In this document: piece by piece, positions 17,338 through 27,517 of the stretch
Layout of the letters: each line of letters starts with the position of its first letter
Numbering within the stretch: the stretch's first letter is position 1
DNA from: Paratractidigestivibacter sp003150175
Lineage (GTDB): Bacteria > Actinomycetota > Coriobacteriia > Coriobacteriales > Atopobiaceae
Reading direction: 5' to 3' (one strand)
Assembly: GCF_964283195.1 (NCBI RefSeq)
Contig: NZ_CAXYLH010000010.1
DNA length: 64,000 nt
Program-made: the position numbers and the translations under genes
The notes under the pieces: model-generated
Told to the model about the DNA's origin: nothing
Databases searched by the model: none
Seen by the model: the letters and a program-made list of their open reading frames with translations, nothing else

Positions 17338-18216
17338 ATGTACGACAGACGTCTCGACGCGATCGTGGCCGCGGCGGAGCTCGGGAGCTTCTCGAAGGCG
17401 GCCGAGCGGCTGAGCATCTCGACCCCCGCCCTGGTGAAGCAGGTCACGACCTTCGAGCGCGAGTTCGGCGTCGTCGCGTTCGAGCGCACCCACACCGGCG
17501 TCCGTCCCACCGCCGCCGGGGCCTCGCTCGTCGAGGACGCCCGCAAGATCATGGGCGAGGTTGCGGCCGCGCTCTGGCGCGCCCGCAACCTGGGTGGCAC
17601 CGCGTCGGTCCGCCTGGGGGTCTCGCTCATGGCGCCTGGCAGAAACACTCAGGCGCTCTGGCCGCAGGTCCACGAGCTCGTGCCCGACCTACAGCTGGAG
17701 ATCGTGACCGTGGGCGACCTGTACGACCCCAAGACGACCGTCATGACGCGCCTGGGGGCCGAAGTCGACGTGGTCCAGACGAGCTACTCCACCGTCCGCT
17801 GGGGTGGCATGTGCCGGCTGCTCCCCCTCTTCTCGACGCCCTTCTCGATAGACGTCCTTCGCACCAGCCCCCTCGCCGAGAGGCGCAGGCTGACCGTCGA
17901 CGACCTTCGCGGCAGGCGCGTGCGCATGCTGCGCCATGCCAACGACGCCACCGACCACCTGCGGCGCGTTCTCAAGGCAACCGAGGGCATCGAGGTGATG
18001 GACGTCCAGAGCTTCGACTTCGCGCTGTTCAACGACGCGGCCGAGTCGGGCGACGTCGTGGTCACGAGCGGCGCCTGGTCGGGCGTACACCCTGGCTTCG
18101 TCGGCATCGAGCTCGACTGCGGCATCCGGGTCCCCTGCTTTCTGGCCTACCCGCGCGACCCGGCACCGCACGTTAGGCGCTTCGTGGACGCGTTGGCCCA
18201 AGTGATCGAGCCCTAG
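17338..18216 (+). CDS. LysR family transcriptional regulator
   Basis: 292 residues. The N-terminal winged helix-turn-helix (AAAELGSFSKAAERLSISTPALVKQV) is followed by a periplasmic-binding-like effector domain. GGGGG precedes the ATG. It is transcribed away from the SDR/MFS/oxidoreductase operon and most likely activates it in response to its substrate or an intermediate. Confidence 0.92.
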   Translation: MYDRRLDAIVAAAELGSFSKAAERLSISTPALVKQVTTFEREFGVVAFERTHTGVRPTAAGASLVEDARKIMGEVAAALWRARNLGGTASVRLGVSLMAPGRNTQALWPQVHELVPDLQLEIVTVGDLYDPKTTVMTRLGAEVDVVQTSYSTVRWGGMCRLLPLFSTPFSIDVLRTSPLAERRRLTVDDLRGRRVRMLRHANDATDHLRRVLKATEGIEVMDVQSFDFALFNDAAESGDVVVTSGAWSGVHPGFVGIELDCGIRVPCFLAYPRDPAPHVRRFVDALAQVIEP

Positions 18217-18312
18217 GGCGAGAAGGGCCTCGGCCGGCAGTTCGAGCCCCGTTTGTGTCGGGCCTTTTTCCAAAGCCCTATCTGCCCCGACGAATTCCTC
18301 GCACGTGGTATT

Positions 18313-18377
18313 GTTAGCTCGAACTAACTTCACCAAGGCTAACTTTGCCCTCCAAACAGACCGCTTCCGTTAGCCTT
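18313..18377. promoter_or_regulatory. GTTAGC half-site cluster upstream of the ABC operon
   Basis: GTTAG-CTCGAA-CTAAC (18313-18328) is followed by AAGGCTAAC and its inverse GTTAGCCTT (18335-18377). Four related half-sites just before the ABC transporter start. The first dyad resembles a shortened DtxR/IdeR metal-regulator box, but that link is tentative. Confidence 0.4.
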
Positions 18378-18399
18378 CGCGCGACGATTGGAGCGTCCC

Positions 18400-19113
<714 letters not shown>

Positions 19114-19120
19114 GCGCGCG

Positions 19121-21787
19121 ATGGCTCCCCTGGCAAGGCGACTCCCCCGAGAGCTCAAGCACAACCTTGGCAAGTACCTCGGCATATTCCTGCTCATGTG
19201 CGGCTCGATTGCCCTCACGTCGGGCTTTCTTCTCGCCGCACACTCCATCGGCTGCCTCATCGACGGCATGCGCGACGAGTACGCAATCGAGGACGGCCGC
19301 GTGACGACCTCCTTCGAGGCGACCGACGCCCAGCTCGAGGCAGCCGAGGACGCGGCCGAAGGCGTCGGCGGCGTCACGCTCTACAAGAACTTCTCGATAG
19401 ACGCCACCATCAAGAAGCCTGCGGGCGACGACGGCACCAGGCGCACGCTGCGCACCTACGCCCACCGCACCGATGTTGACCTCGCGTCCTACTGCGAGGG
19501 TGCGGAACCTCAGGCAGACGACGAAGTCGCCATCGACCGCGTCTTCGCCACGAACAACGGCCTCGCCGTGGGCGATACGGTCGAGCTCGAAGGGCGCGCC
19601 TACACCATCTGCGGCATCATGACCCAGCCCGACAGCCAGGCGCTCTTCCTCGACAACTCGGACTTCACGATCAACACCGTCACCTATGGCGTGGCCGAGG
19701 TTACCAACACCGGCTTTGCCGCGCTCGAAGACGCAGGCGGCGCGCCCACCTTCACCTACTCGTTTGTCTTCAATAATCGCGGCCTCTCCGTCGCAGACCG
19801 AACCGATGCCGAGAAGGACATGGTCGATGCCCTCATGGACGCCGACGCGCGCGTGGACGACCTCATCGACGCGGATTCCAACCAGGGCATCGGCTACGCG
19901 CGCGACGACGTGGACGGCGACTCCGTGATGTGGACGACGCTGCTCGACATCATCATCGTAATCATGGCCTTCGTCTTCGTCGTGCTCACCGACTCCACCA
20001 TCGAGGAGGAGAGCGCCATCATCGGAACGCTGCTCGCGAGCGGCTATCGCAAGCGCGAGATTGTCCTCCACTACCTCACGCTTCCCGCCATTGTTGGCAT
20101 CCTCGCCGCGCTTCTGGGTACCGCGCTCGGCGTGAGCGTCTTCACCGAGCCCATGCGCAGTCTCTACTACGGCTCCTACAGCCTGCCGCCCTTCCACGTA
20201 TTTTGGAGCTGGGAGATCTTCGTCAAGTGCGCTGTGGTACCTGCCGCCGCGCTCATCCTCATCACGCTCGCGGGACTTCTCCGCAAGATGGGCAAGACGC
20301 CCCTGCAGTTCCTGCGCCATGAGGCCGGCGGCAAGGCCGGCACCAAGCGCGGCCTGCGCCTCCCGAAGCGCATGGGCTTCGTCTCGCGCTTCCGCGTGCG
20401 CGTCTTCCTGCGCAACCTCGGTAACTTCGCCACGCTCTTCGTGGGCATCGCGTTCGCCTCGCTGCTTCTGCTCTTTGGCCTGGCGATCCTTCCCACGATG
20501 ACGCACTACGCAGACAACCTCGAGACGAGCCTCGTGGCAGCGCACCAGTACACGCTCAAGGCCCCACTCGAGCTCGAGGGCACGGCCGAGGAGCGCGAGC
20601 AGTGGGCCGCCCTCGACCGCCTGCAATCCGTCGACGGCGCGCTGCTCACCGCCGCCGAGGATGCCCAAGATGAGCTCGACGACGCGGCAGACGCGGCCCA
20701 GGCGGCGGCCGACGCCGTCAAGGCCTCGCCCAGCGTCGAGGGCATGCAGGCAGCCAGCGACGCGCTCGAGGAGGCGCAGGACAAGAAGGACGCCCTCTAC
20801 GCGCGCCTCGACGACATCGCGGACGCCCTCGGCTGCGACCGCGATGAGGTGATCGACCTTATCGACGATGCTTCCGACATCGACGCAGACAACGACGATA
20901 TCCACCCCGTCAACACCATGGACAACGGTGCCGAGAAGATCGCCCAAGCCGAGAAGTACGCCGTCTACCAGCTGCAATATGACCGCGGCGAGGGCAACGG
21001 AGTGGAGACCGTAACCATCTACGGCGTCTCCCCGGACTCTCGCTACTGGAAGGGCCTGGACGTTGGCGACGGGCGCGTCGTCTTTGGCCGCGGCCTTCTC
21101 GACAAGTTCGGCTGGAGGCAGGGACAAAAGGTCGGCTTCCATGACAAGTACGAGGACAAGGACTATTCCTTCGAGTATGCGGGCGACGATTCTGCCTGGG
21201 GCTCCAAGTCGGACATGAACGTCTACATGAGCGTCGACGACTTCAACGAGCTCTTCGGCAACGATCCCTCGTACTTCAACGGTTACGTAAGCGACGAGGA
21301 GCTCGACCTCGACTCGCGCTACTTCGCCGGCGACACCACGCCCGACGACATGCGCGCCGTGGGCGACCAGTTCATCGGCATGATGAGCGACTTGATCGGG
21401 ATGATGGTCGGCCTCTCCGTCTTCATCTTCCTCCTCTTCATGTACCTGCTGACCAAGGCCGTGATCGATCGAAGCGCGCGCTCCATCAGCTACATGAAGG
21501 TATTTGGCTACCGCGATGGAGAGATCTCCCACCTGTACATCCGCTCGATCACGCTGTGCGTGGTGGCGGCGCTGCTGCTGTCTCAGCCCGTGATCATCGG
21601 CTCGCTCACCGCGATCTTCCGCTCGATGCTGCTCTCCTACAACGGCAACATCGAGATCTACGTGCCATGGTGGTCCATCGCGGCGTGCGTGGGGATCGGG
21701 TTCGCGACGTACCTCGTCGTGGCGCTCCTGCACACGCACTCCATCAGGCGCGTCAGCCTCTCCGAGGCACTAAAGGTCCAGGAATAG
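19121..21787 (+). CDS. ABC transporter permease, FtsX family
   Basis: 888 residues. An N-terminal membrane helix is followed by a large extracellular domain, three helices near residues 265-390 (first FtsX domain), a fourth segment near 435, a second extracellular domain with an alanine-rich coiled coil around 510-575, and three C-terminal helices of the second FtsX domain. The arrangement matches large two-FtsX permeases of Gram-positive bacteria, often involved in antimicrobial peptide or envelope-stress functions. The ATG follows the ATPase stop by seven bases. Confidence 0.92.
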   Translation: MAPLARRLPRELKHNLGKYLGIFLLMCGSIALTSGFLLAAHSIGCLIDGMRDEYAIEDGRVTTSFEATDAQLEAAEDAAEGVGGVTLYKNFSIDATIKKPAGDDGTRRTLRTYAHRTDVDLASYCEGAEPQADDEVAIDRVFATNNGLAVGDTVELEGRAYTICGIMTQPDSQALFLDNSDFTINTVTYGVAEVTNTGFAALEDAGGAPTFTYSFVFNNRGLSVADRTDAEKDMVDALMDADARVDDLIDADSNQGIGYARDDVDGDSVMWTTLLDIIIVIMAFVFVVLTDSTIEEESAIIGTLLASGYRKREIVLHYLTLPAIVGILAALLGTALGVSVFTEPMRSLYYGSYSLPPFHVFWSWEIFVKCAVVPAAALILITLAGLLRKMGKTPLQFLRHEAGGKAGTKRGLRLPKRMGFVSRFRVRVFLRNLGNFATLFVGIAFASLLLLFGLAILPTMTHYADNLETSLVAAHQYTLKAPLELEGTAEEREQWAALDRLQSVDGALLTAAEDAQDELDDAADAAQAAADAVKASPSVEGMQAASDALEEAQDKKDALYARLDDIADALGCDRDEVIDLIDDASDIDADNDDIHPVNTMDNGAEKIAQAEKYAVYQLQYDRGEGNGVETVTIYGVSPDSRYWKGLDVGDGRVVFGRGLLDKFGWRQGQKVGFHDKYEDKDYSFEYAGDDSAWGSKSDMNVYMSVDDFNELFGNDPSYFNGYVSDEELDLDSRYFAGDTTPDDMRAVGDQFIGMMSDLIGMMVGLSVFIFLLFMYLLTKAVIDRSARSISYMKVFGYRDGEISHLYIRSITLCVVAALLLSQPVIIGSLTAIFRSMLLSYNGNIEIYVPWWSIAACVGIGFATYLVVALLHTHSIRRVSLSEALKVQE

Positions 21788-21796
21788 GAGGAGGCT

Positions 21797-22441
21797 ATGA
21801 CCAAGTCAGCAGAGGAACTCAAGCAACTCTCCATCAAGGAGTTCACTGAGGCAGCAAAGGTCTACGAGTCCGGCCATGCCGGCATTTACGAGATGTGCAA
21901 GGACGACTATCCGCAGATGCTCGAGGAGCTTGAGCTCGAACCGTTCGAGGACGCGCTCGACGTGGGCTGCGGAACCGGAGCCGTCCTAGAACTGCTCCAC
22001 GCCCGGTATCCCAACAAGCACCTGACTGGACTCGACCTCACACCCGGGATGATCGACGTCGCCCGGGCAAAGCAGCTCGATAACGTCAGCTTTGTCGTCG
22101 GAGACGCGGAGGCGCTGCCCTTCGAGCCCCGGAGCTTCGACGCCGTGCTCTGCTCCAACAGCTTCCACCACTACCCGCATCCGGAGAGGTTCTTCGCCGA
22201 GGTGGCACGCATCCTTCGGCCCGGCGGGCGACTGGTCCTGCGCGACTACACCTCGAACGACGTCGCGGTCTGGCTCATGAACAACATTGAGCTACCGCTG
22301 GCCCGCCTCTTGGGCCATGGCGACGTGCGCATCCTCAAGCTGTCCGAGCTACGCGCGCTCGTCGAGGAATCCGGGCTCACCCTGCTCAAGCTCGAGGCGC
22401 AGAAGGGCTTCCGCGCACACCTGGTGGCACGAAAGGAATAG
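21797..22441 (+). CDS. Class I SAM-dependent methyltransferase
   Basis: 214 residues. Motif I DVGCGTGAVLE, acidic post-I LTGLDLTPGMI, motif II SFDAVLCSNSFHHYP, and RPGGRLVLRDY form a Methyltransf_11/UbiE-like fold. GAGGAGG precedes the ATG, and it directly follows the FtsX permease, so all three genes form one operon. The substrate is not evident; it may modify the compound or lipid handled by the transporter. Confidence 0.9.
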   Translation: MTKSAEELKQLSIKEFTEAAKVYESGHAGIYEMCKDDYPQMLEELELEPFEDALDVGCGTGAVLELLHARYPNKHLTGLDLTPGMIDVARAKQLDNVSFVVGDAEALPFEPRSFDAVLCSNSFHHYPHPERFFAEVARILRPGGRLVLRDYTSNDVAVWLMNNIELPLARLLGHGDVRILKLSELRALVEESGLTLLKLEAQKGFRAHLVARKE

Positions 22442-22470
22442 CGAACCAAACCATAGTGCGCCGCCAAACC

Positions 22471-22508
22471 AGAGCGCGCCGCCACAAACGTGACGGCGCG
22501 CTCTTTTT
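22471..22508. terminator. Intrinsic terminator between methyltransferase and YeiH-type gene
   Basis: 11-bp perfect stem (AGAGCGCGCCG with its complement) ending in five T on the plus strand. The T run overlaps the stop codon of the convergent gene. Confidence 0.88.
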
Positions 22509-23541
22509 ACCAGATGCCGATGACGTGTTGCATGCCTAGGCTCACGCAGGCGATGGCGACCCAGCAGCAGGCGCCCAGCGCGATGGGCTTGCCGCCCGTC
22601 CGTACGAGCTTGACGATGTCGGTGTTGAGGCCGATGGCGCTCATGGCCATCACGATTAGGAACTTCGAGAGCGCCTTCAGCGGCGCGGTGACGACGGCCG
22701 GCAGGGCGAACACGGTGGTCGCGAGGCTCGCGAACACAAAGAGGCCCACGAAGGTCGGGAACGCCCGGCGCAGGCTGAAGGTGCTCTTGGCCTCCCCGCC
22801 CGCGCGGCGGTCGGCGCGCATCTGCCACACGGCGAGCGCGAGCGTGATCGGGATGATGGCCAGGGTCCTCGTGAGCTTGACGATGGTGGCGGCGTCGAGC
22901 GTGTTCGCGCCCGGGTGCATGCCGTCCCAGGCCGCCGCGGCTGCCGTCACCGAGGAGGTGTCGTTGACGGCGGTTCCCGCAAAGAGGCCGAAGCCCTCGT
23001 TGGTGAGGCCCAGCATTCCGCCGAGGGTGGGAAAGACGAGCGCGGCGATCACGTTGAAGAGGAAGATCACCGAGATGGCCTGGGCCACGTCCTCGTCGTC
23101 GGCGCGAATCACGGGCGCAGTCGCCGCGATGGCGGAGCCGCCGCAGATGGAGGAGCCCACGCCGATGAGCGTGGCAATCTTTCCGGGCACGCGCATGGCG
23201 CGGCACATCACGAAGGAGACGATGAGCGACGTCGAGATGGTGGAGAGAATCACCGGCAAACTCGTGGCGCCGACCTTTGCCACCTGCGCGAGATTAAGGC
23301 CGAAGCCGAGGAAGACGACGGCCGCCTGAAGGATGCACTTGGACGTGAACTTGATGCCGGGCTGAAGCGACGAGGCGTCGCGGCCGCGAAGCACCTGCGC
23401 CAAGAGCATGCCGAACAGGATGCCGAAAACCGGCCCGCCGACCACCTCGGCATGCTGGCCGCAGATCCACGCGACCACGGCGATCGCCAAACACAGGAGG
23501 ATGCCCTTGCCCTTCTTGGCAAGATCAAGAGATTCAGCCAT
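22507..23541 (-). CDS. YeiH/UPF0324 family putative sulfate exporter
   Basis: 344 residues, about ten membrane segments. Conserved family blocks are visible: GPVFGILFGMLLAQ, LQAAVVFLGFGLNLAQV, IGVGSSICGGSAIAATAPVI and GTAVNDTSSVTAAA. Members are proposed anion (sulfonate/sulfate) exporters, though few have been tested. Start at 23541 with AGAAAGG upstream; the in-frame extension to 23622 was rejected because it lacks a site. Stands alone, divergent from the queuosine-precursor transporter gene. Confidence 0.88.
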   Translation of the reverse strand: MAESLDLAKKGKGILLCLAIAVVAWICGQHAEVVGGPVFGILFGMLLAQVLRGRDASSLQPGIKFTSKCILQAAVVFLGFGLNLAQVAKVGATSLPVILSTISTSLIVSFVMCRAMRVPGKIATLIGVGSSICGGSAIAATAPVIRADDEDVAQAISVIFLFNVIAALVFPTLGGMLGLTNEGFGLFAGTAVNDTSSVTAAAAAWDGMHPGANTLDAATIVKLTRTLAIIPITLALAVWQMRADRRAGGEAKSTFSLRRAFPTFVGLFVFASLATTVFALPAVVTAPLKALSKFLIVMAMSAIGLNTDIVKLVRTGGKPIALGACCWVAIACVSLGMQHVIGIW

Positions 23542-23665
23542 GCAAAAACCTTTCTTGCTGTGACCCATCGAAACGAAACGGCTCATTCTATCCCCGCGCA
23601 AGGTCCTTGAAGCCGATGCCACGCCCTCATGGAAATAAGTGGAAACAAGGGCTATGCTAGTAAGG

Positions 23666-23745
23666 TTGTTTCCGGCGGATCCGCCGCCCGCGCTGTTCTA
23701 CTCCGATATCCAGCGCGTTAGAAGCTAAAACCAAAGGAAAGAGAG
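23666..23745 (+). promoter_or_regulatory. Structured 5' leader of the VUT gene, candidate preQ1-type riboswitch
   Basis: After a possible -10 element (TATGCT near 23653) the leader holds a 14-bp palindrome CGGCGGATCCGCCG, then hairpin CGCGCTG/CAGCGCG with loop TTCTACTCCGATATC, then an A-rich tail before the binding site AAAGGAAAGAGAG. The TTCTA loop and A-rich tail recall preQ1-I aptamers, which commonly precede this transporter family. The match is by eye only. Confidence 0.35.
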
Positions 23746-23753
23746 ACAACCGC

Positions 23754-24491
23754 ATGATCAAGAACGTCCTCGAGGACTACAAGCTCCTCCTGCGCAGCAT
23801 CCCCGCCTCCACCGTCACCTGCTTCATCGTCAGCGTCATCTTGATGAACCTCTTGGCCAACAAAGAGCTCGTCAGCCTCCCATGGCTCGCGCTCGACTGC
23901 GGATTCACCCTCTCGTGGGTGTCGTTCCTCTGCATGGACATGATCTGCAAGCGCTTCGGGCCCAAGGCCTCCGTCAAGGTCTCGGTCCTGGCGCTGGGCA
24001 TCAACCTCGCCGTGAGCCTGCTGTTCTGGCTCGTCAGCCTCGCGCCCGGCATGTGGGGCGCCTACTACGACACCGGCTCGCTCGAGGTCAACGCGGCGCT
24101 CAACGCCACCATCGGCGGCTCATGGTATGTCGTGCTCGGAAGCTCGCTCGCCATGCTCTGCTCCTCCTTCGTGAACTCGCACATCAACCAGTTCATCGGC
24201 CACCTCACCGACAACGGCAGCTTCGCCACCTTCGCGCTGCGCAGCTACGTGAGCACCGGCATCGGCCAGTTCGTCGACAACCTCGTGTTCGCCGTCGTGG
24301 TCTCCCACACGTTCTTCGGCTGGTCGTGGGTCCAGGTCCTCACCTGCTCCATCACCGGCGCGCTCGCCGAGCTCCTCTGCGAGATCGCGCTCTCCCCTGT
24401 CGGCTTCCGCGTGGCCAGCGGCTGGGAGCGCGAGGGCGTGGGCGAGAAGTACGTCCAGGCGCACGCCGCCGATCTCGAGGCGAGGATGTAA
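23754..24491 (+). CDS. VUT/YhhQ family queuosine-precursor transporter
   Basis: 245 residues with six or seven membrane segments and conserved polar blocks NSHINQFIGHLTDN and RSYVSTGIGQFVDNLVFAVVV, typical of COG1738 (YhhQ) vitamin-uptake-type transporters. YhhQ in E. coli imports queuosine precursors preQ0/preQ1. The stop codon overlaps the ATG of the following SDR (TAATG). The structured leader supports preQ1-dependent control but does not prove it. Confidence 0.85.
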   Translation: MIKNVLEDYKLLLRSIPASTVTCFIVSVILMNLLANKELVSLPWLALDCGFTLSWVSFLCMDMICKRFGPKASVKVSVLALGINLAVSLLFWLVSLAPGMWGAYYDTGSLEVNAALNATIGGSWYVVLGSSLAMLCSSFVNSHINQFIGHLTDNGSFATFALRSYVSTGIGQFVDNLVFAVVVSHTFFGWSWVQVLTCSITGALAELLCEIALSPVGFRVASGWEREGVGEKYVQAHAADLEARM

Positions 24492-25189
24492 TGGACGTCC
24501 TCATCTCCGGGACGTCATCGGGCATCGGGCGCGCGACGGCGCTCAAATTCCTCGCCGAGGGGCACCGCGTCTGGGGCCTCGACTGTGCGGATCCGAGCAT
24601 CGACAGCCCTTCTTACCAGCACTTCATTTGCGATGTGGCGGATGAGGGGAGCCTGCCTTCCGGCCTTGCGCCGCAGGTCGTGGTAAGCTGCGCCGGAGTC
24701 CAGGGCTCGCCCGACGACATCTCCGTGAACCTTCGCGGCACCATCAACGTCGTCGAGAAGTACGCCTTTTGCGGCGAGGCCTCCGGGCAGAAGCGCGAGC
24801 TCGCCCGCACGCCCTCCCCGGGCATCCGCGCCGTGGTCAACGTGGGCTCCGCGAGCGCCCACACGGGCAGCGAGTTTCCCGTCTACGCGGCGAGCAAGGG
24901 TGGCGTCTGCGCGTACACGAAAAACGTCGCGATGCGTCTTGCGCCCCAGGCCACCTGCAACAGCGTGGACCCGGGCGGCGTGACGACCGAGCTCAACCGC
25001 CCCGTCATGGACGACGAGCGCATGTGGTCGCGCATCATGGACCTGACGCCGCTGCGCCGCTGGGCCTCACCCGAGGAGATCGCCGACTGGATCTACTTCG
25101 TCGCGGTCCAGAACCGCTTCATGACCGGGCAGAATCTCCTCATCGACGGCGGGGAGGCCGGCCGCACCGAGTTCGTCTGGCCCGACTAG
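24491..25189 (+). CDS. Short-chain dehydrogenase/reductase
   Basis: 232 residues. Cofactor motif ISGTSSGIGRA, then CAGVQ in place of NNAG, NVGSASAHTGSEFPVYAASKGG (S...YxxxK) and C-terminal LLIDGGEAG. D31 after beta-2 suggests NAD(H). Translationally coupled to the VUT transporter by a one-base overlap, an unusual pairing. Substrate unknown. Confidence 0.9.
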   Translation: MDVLISGTSSGIGRATALKFLAEGHRVWGLDCADPSIDSPSYQHFICDVADEGSLPSGLAPQVVVSCAGVQGSPDDISVNLRGTINVVEKYAFCGEASGQKRELARTPSPGIRAVVNVGSASAHTGSEFPVYAASKGGVCAYTKNVAMRLAPQATCNSVDPGGVTTELNRPVMDDERMWSRIMDLTPLRRWASPEEIADWIYFVAVQNRFMTGQNLLIDGGEAGRTEFVWPD

Positions 25190-25215
25190 CCCCACCCTCG
25201 CCGAGCCACGCCCTT

Positions 25216-25256
25216 CACTGGGTGACAGTCATTGCGTGCAGCTTTTGGGGACACAC
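25216..25256. repeat. Family B repeat, single copy
   Basis: CACTGGGTGACAGTCATTG followed by CGTGCAGCTTTTGGGGACAC matches the repeats in the composite elements at 27.4 and 35.4 kb and at 55.75 kb. It lies in the 220-bp gap between the SDR and ade; nothing else is recognisable there except GC-rich hairpins. Confidence 0.8.
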
Positions 25257-25409
25257 ATCACTGGGCGGGCGACCGTTGGCGGACGGGGGCTGCCGCCTGG
25301 CCGGACGCCCGGCAGCCGCCCGGCCAGGCAGGGCATACTCTTCGCAAATGCGCAAACGCGCCGCCCGATCCGCGACGCGCCGCGAAGCACGCACGCGAAG
25401 GGAGCCCCC

Positions 25410-27218
25410 ATGATCAACAACTTCTGCAAGGTCCCGCTCTGGGAGTGCCATTCCACGCTCGTCGACGTCGCTCAGGGCCGCAAGCCCGCCGACACCGTGA
25501 TCCGCCACGCCAACCTCGTGAGCGTGACCACCCACGAGGTCCTCCCCGACTCAGACATCGCGATCTCGTGCGGGCGCGTGGCCTACCTCGGGCTCGACGG
25601 CCACACCGCCGAGCACTGCATCGGCCCGGACACCCAGGTTATCGACGCGACGGGCAAGTACGTCGCCCCCGGCTACATCGACTCGCACATCCACGTCGAG
25701 TCCGCCATGATCGGCTGCGGGGAGTACGCCAAGGTCGTCGTCCCCCGCGGCACGACCGCGATCTACGCTGACCCGCACGAGTGCTGCAACGTCGTCGGCC
25801 TGAAGGGCGTCCGCGTCATGTTTGACGACGCCAAGCGAGCCCCTCTGAAGGCCATGCTCACCACGCCCTCCTGCGTGCCGGCTGTCACGGGATTCGACGA
25901 CTCCGGCGCCTCCGTCGACGCCGAGCAGGTCGCGGCCACCATGGGCTGGCCCGACGTCGTCGGCCTCGGCGAGATGATGAACTTCCCCGGCATCCTCGGC
26001 GGCGAGAAGAACGCACAGGACGAGGTCGCGGAGACCCTCAAGGCCGGCAAGTGCGTGACCGGTCACTACTCGGTATCCGAGACCGACCGCGGCCTGGCGG
26101 CCTACATCGCCTCCGGCGTGCGCGCGTGCCACGAGTCAATCACCCCCGAGGACGTCATCGCGAAGCTCCGCATGGGCATGTACGTCCAGGCACGCTACGG
26201 CTCCGCGTGGCTCTCGCTGCCCGGCTACCTCCCCCAGGTCCTCGCATCCGGCGTGGACACCAGGCTGATCACGCTGTGCACCGACGACAATCACCCGAAC
26301 ACGCTCGTCACCGAAGGCGGCATGGACCGCGCCCTGCGCGCGTGCGTCGCGGCGGGCGCCGACGCGGTGACGGCGCTGCAGTTCGCGACCATCAACGCCG
26401 CGCAGATGCTCGGCATCGACGCGGACATGGGCAGCGTCACGCCCGGCAAGTGCGCCGACCTCGTGCTTCTTCCCGACCTCGAGTCGTTCGTTCCCGAGGC
26501 GGTCATGATCGACGGCGACGTAGTGGCGCGCGACGGCGAGCCGCTCTTCCACCTCGACCTCTACCGCTGGCCCGACTTCATGACCCACACGATGAACGTC
26601 GGGCGCAGCTTCACCGCCGAGGACTTCCGCGTCCCGATCGACCGCCCCGACGGCCGCGCCCGCGTGCGCGCGATCGGCGGCATCGGCGGCTCCACGATCA
26701 CGCAGGACATCGTCGTAGAGGTGCCCGTGGTCGGCGGCGCGCTCCAGGCCGACCCCGCGAACGACGTGCTCAAGATGGCCGTCTTCGACCGGCACCACGG
26801 CGCCGAGGGCACGCACTCCTACGGATTCTGCACGGGCTTCGGCGTCCACGGCGCGCTCGCCCAGACCGTGAGCCACGACTCCCACAACCTGCTCGTCGTC
26901 GGCGACAACGACGAGGACATGGCGCTCGCGGCGCAGACACTGGTCGAGTGCGGCGGCGGCGAGGTGGCAGTCGCCGACGGCAAGGTCCTCGCCCTGGTCG
27001 AGCTGCCCGTCTGCGGCCTCATGAGCGATAAGGACGTCGAGACCGTCGCCGCCGAGGTCGCGTGCATCGAGCATGCATGGGCGCATATGGGCTGCAAGAT
27101 GCCGTCGCCCTTCATGACGATGGGCATCCTCTCGCTGCCGTGCGTCCCCGTCCTGCGCCTCACGAACCGCGGCTACGTCAACTGCGAGACCTTCCAGTTC
27201 GAGGACCTTCTCGCCTGA
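25410..27218 (+). CDS. ade: Adenine deaminase
   Basis: 602 residues. Amidohydrolase metal site YIDSHIHVESAMIG, then PRGTTAIYADPHECCNVVG (the PHE motif of adenine deaminases), TGHYSVSETD and LCTDDNHPN. The C-terminal adenine deaminase domain includes DRHHGAEGTHSYGF and CKMPSPFMTMGILSLP. Converts adenine to hypoxanthine and ammonia using a divalent metal. Start at 25410, five bases after AAGGGAG. Monocistronic; a GC hairpin (27219-27241) and a composite repeat follow. Confidence 0.96.
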   Translation: MINNFCKVPLWECHSTLVDVAQGRKPADTVIRHANLVSVTTHEVLPDSDIAISCGRVAYLGLDGHTAEHCIGPDTQVIDATGKYVAPGYIDSHIHVESAMIGCGEYAKVVVPRGTTAIYADPHECCNVVGLKGVRVMFDDAKRAPLKAMLTTPSCVPAVTGFDDSGASVDAEQVAATMGWPDVVGLGEMMNFPGILGGEKNAQDEVAETLKAGKCVTGHYSVSETDRGLAAYIASGVRACHESITPEDVIAKLRMGMYVQARYGSAWLSLPGYLPQVLASGVDTRLITLCTDDNHPNTLVTEGGMDRALRACVAAGADAVTALQFATINAAQMLGIDADMGSVTPGKCADLVLLPDLESFVPEAVMIDGDVVARDGEPLFHLDLYRWPDFMTHTMNVGRSFTAEDFRVPIDRPDGRARVRAIGGIGGSTITQDIVVEVPVVGGALQADPANDVLKMAVFDRHHGAEGTHSYGFCTGFGVHGALAQTVSHDSHNLLVVGDNDEDMALAAQTLVECGGGEVAVADGKVLALVELPVCGLMSDKDVETVAAEVACIEHAWAHMGCKMPSPFMTMGILSLPCVPVLRLTNRGYVNCETFQFEDLLA

Positions 27219-27240
27219 CCCGCCCTTGACGGGCGGGGCG

Positions 27241-27517
27241 GGGGCAGCGCGCCCTTTCTCGCGGGAGAGATGACTTCTCTTCCGCAGAGCAGGCTTCTCT
27301 TCTCGGTTTCTTGATAAGAGAAGACTTCTCTGAAGAAGGGCAGCCTTCTCTTTCACACGGAAGAGAAGGCTGCCCCGTTGAAAACGGCGACTTGGGACGG
27401 TGAATCGCCGAGAGTGTCCCAAATAGCTGCAGCCAATGACTGTCACCGGCTGATGGGTGGCACCGGATGATGGGTGTCGTAGAAAGCTGCACCCAATGAC
27501 TGTTCACCCAGTGTTGG
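27241..27517. repeat. Composite repeat, left copy
   Basis: Reverse-complement relative of 35357-35635. Order: several CTTCTCTT/AAGAGAAG segments that can pair; a perfect 15-bp hairpin (27338-27352 with 27361-27375, sequence GGGCAGCCTTCTCTT); a GGCGACTTGGGACGG block; then two degenerate family B repeats near 27406-27515. It fills the gap between the convergent ade and etfA genes and may also terminate transcription from both sides. Confidence 0.85.

Noticed and set aside
18217..18300. tRNA-like T-arm (AGTTCGAGCCCCG) and terminator after the LysR gene
   Set aside because: No acceptor or anticodon arms fit around it, and only a 4-bp stem precedes the T run.
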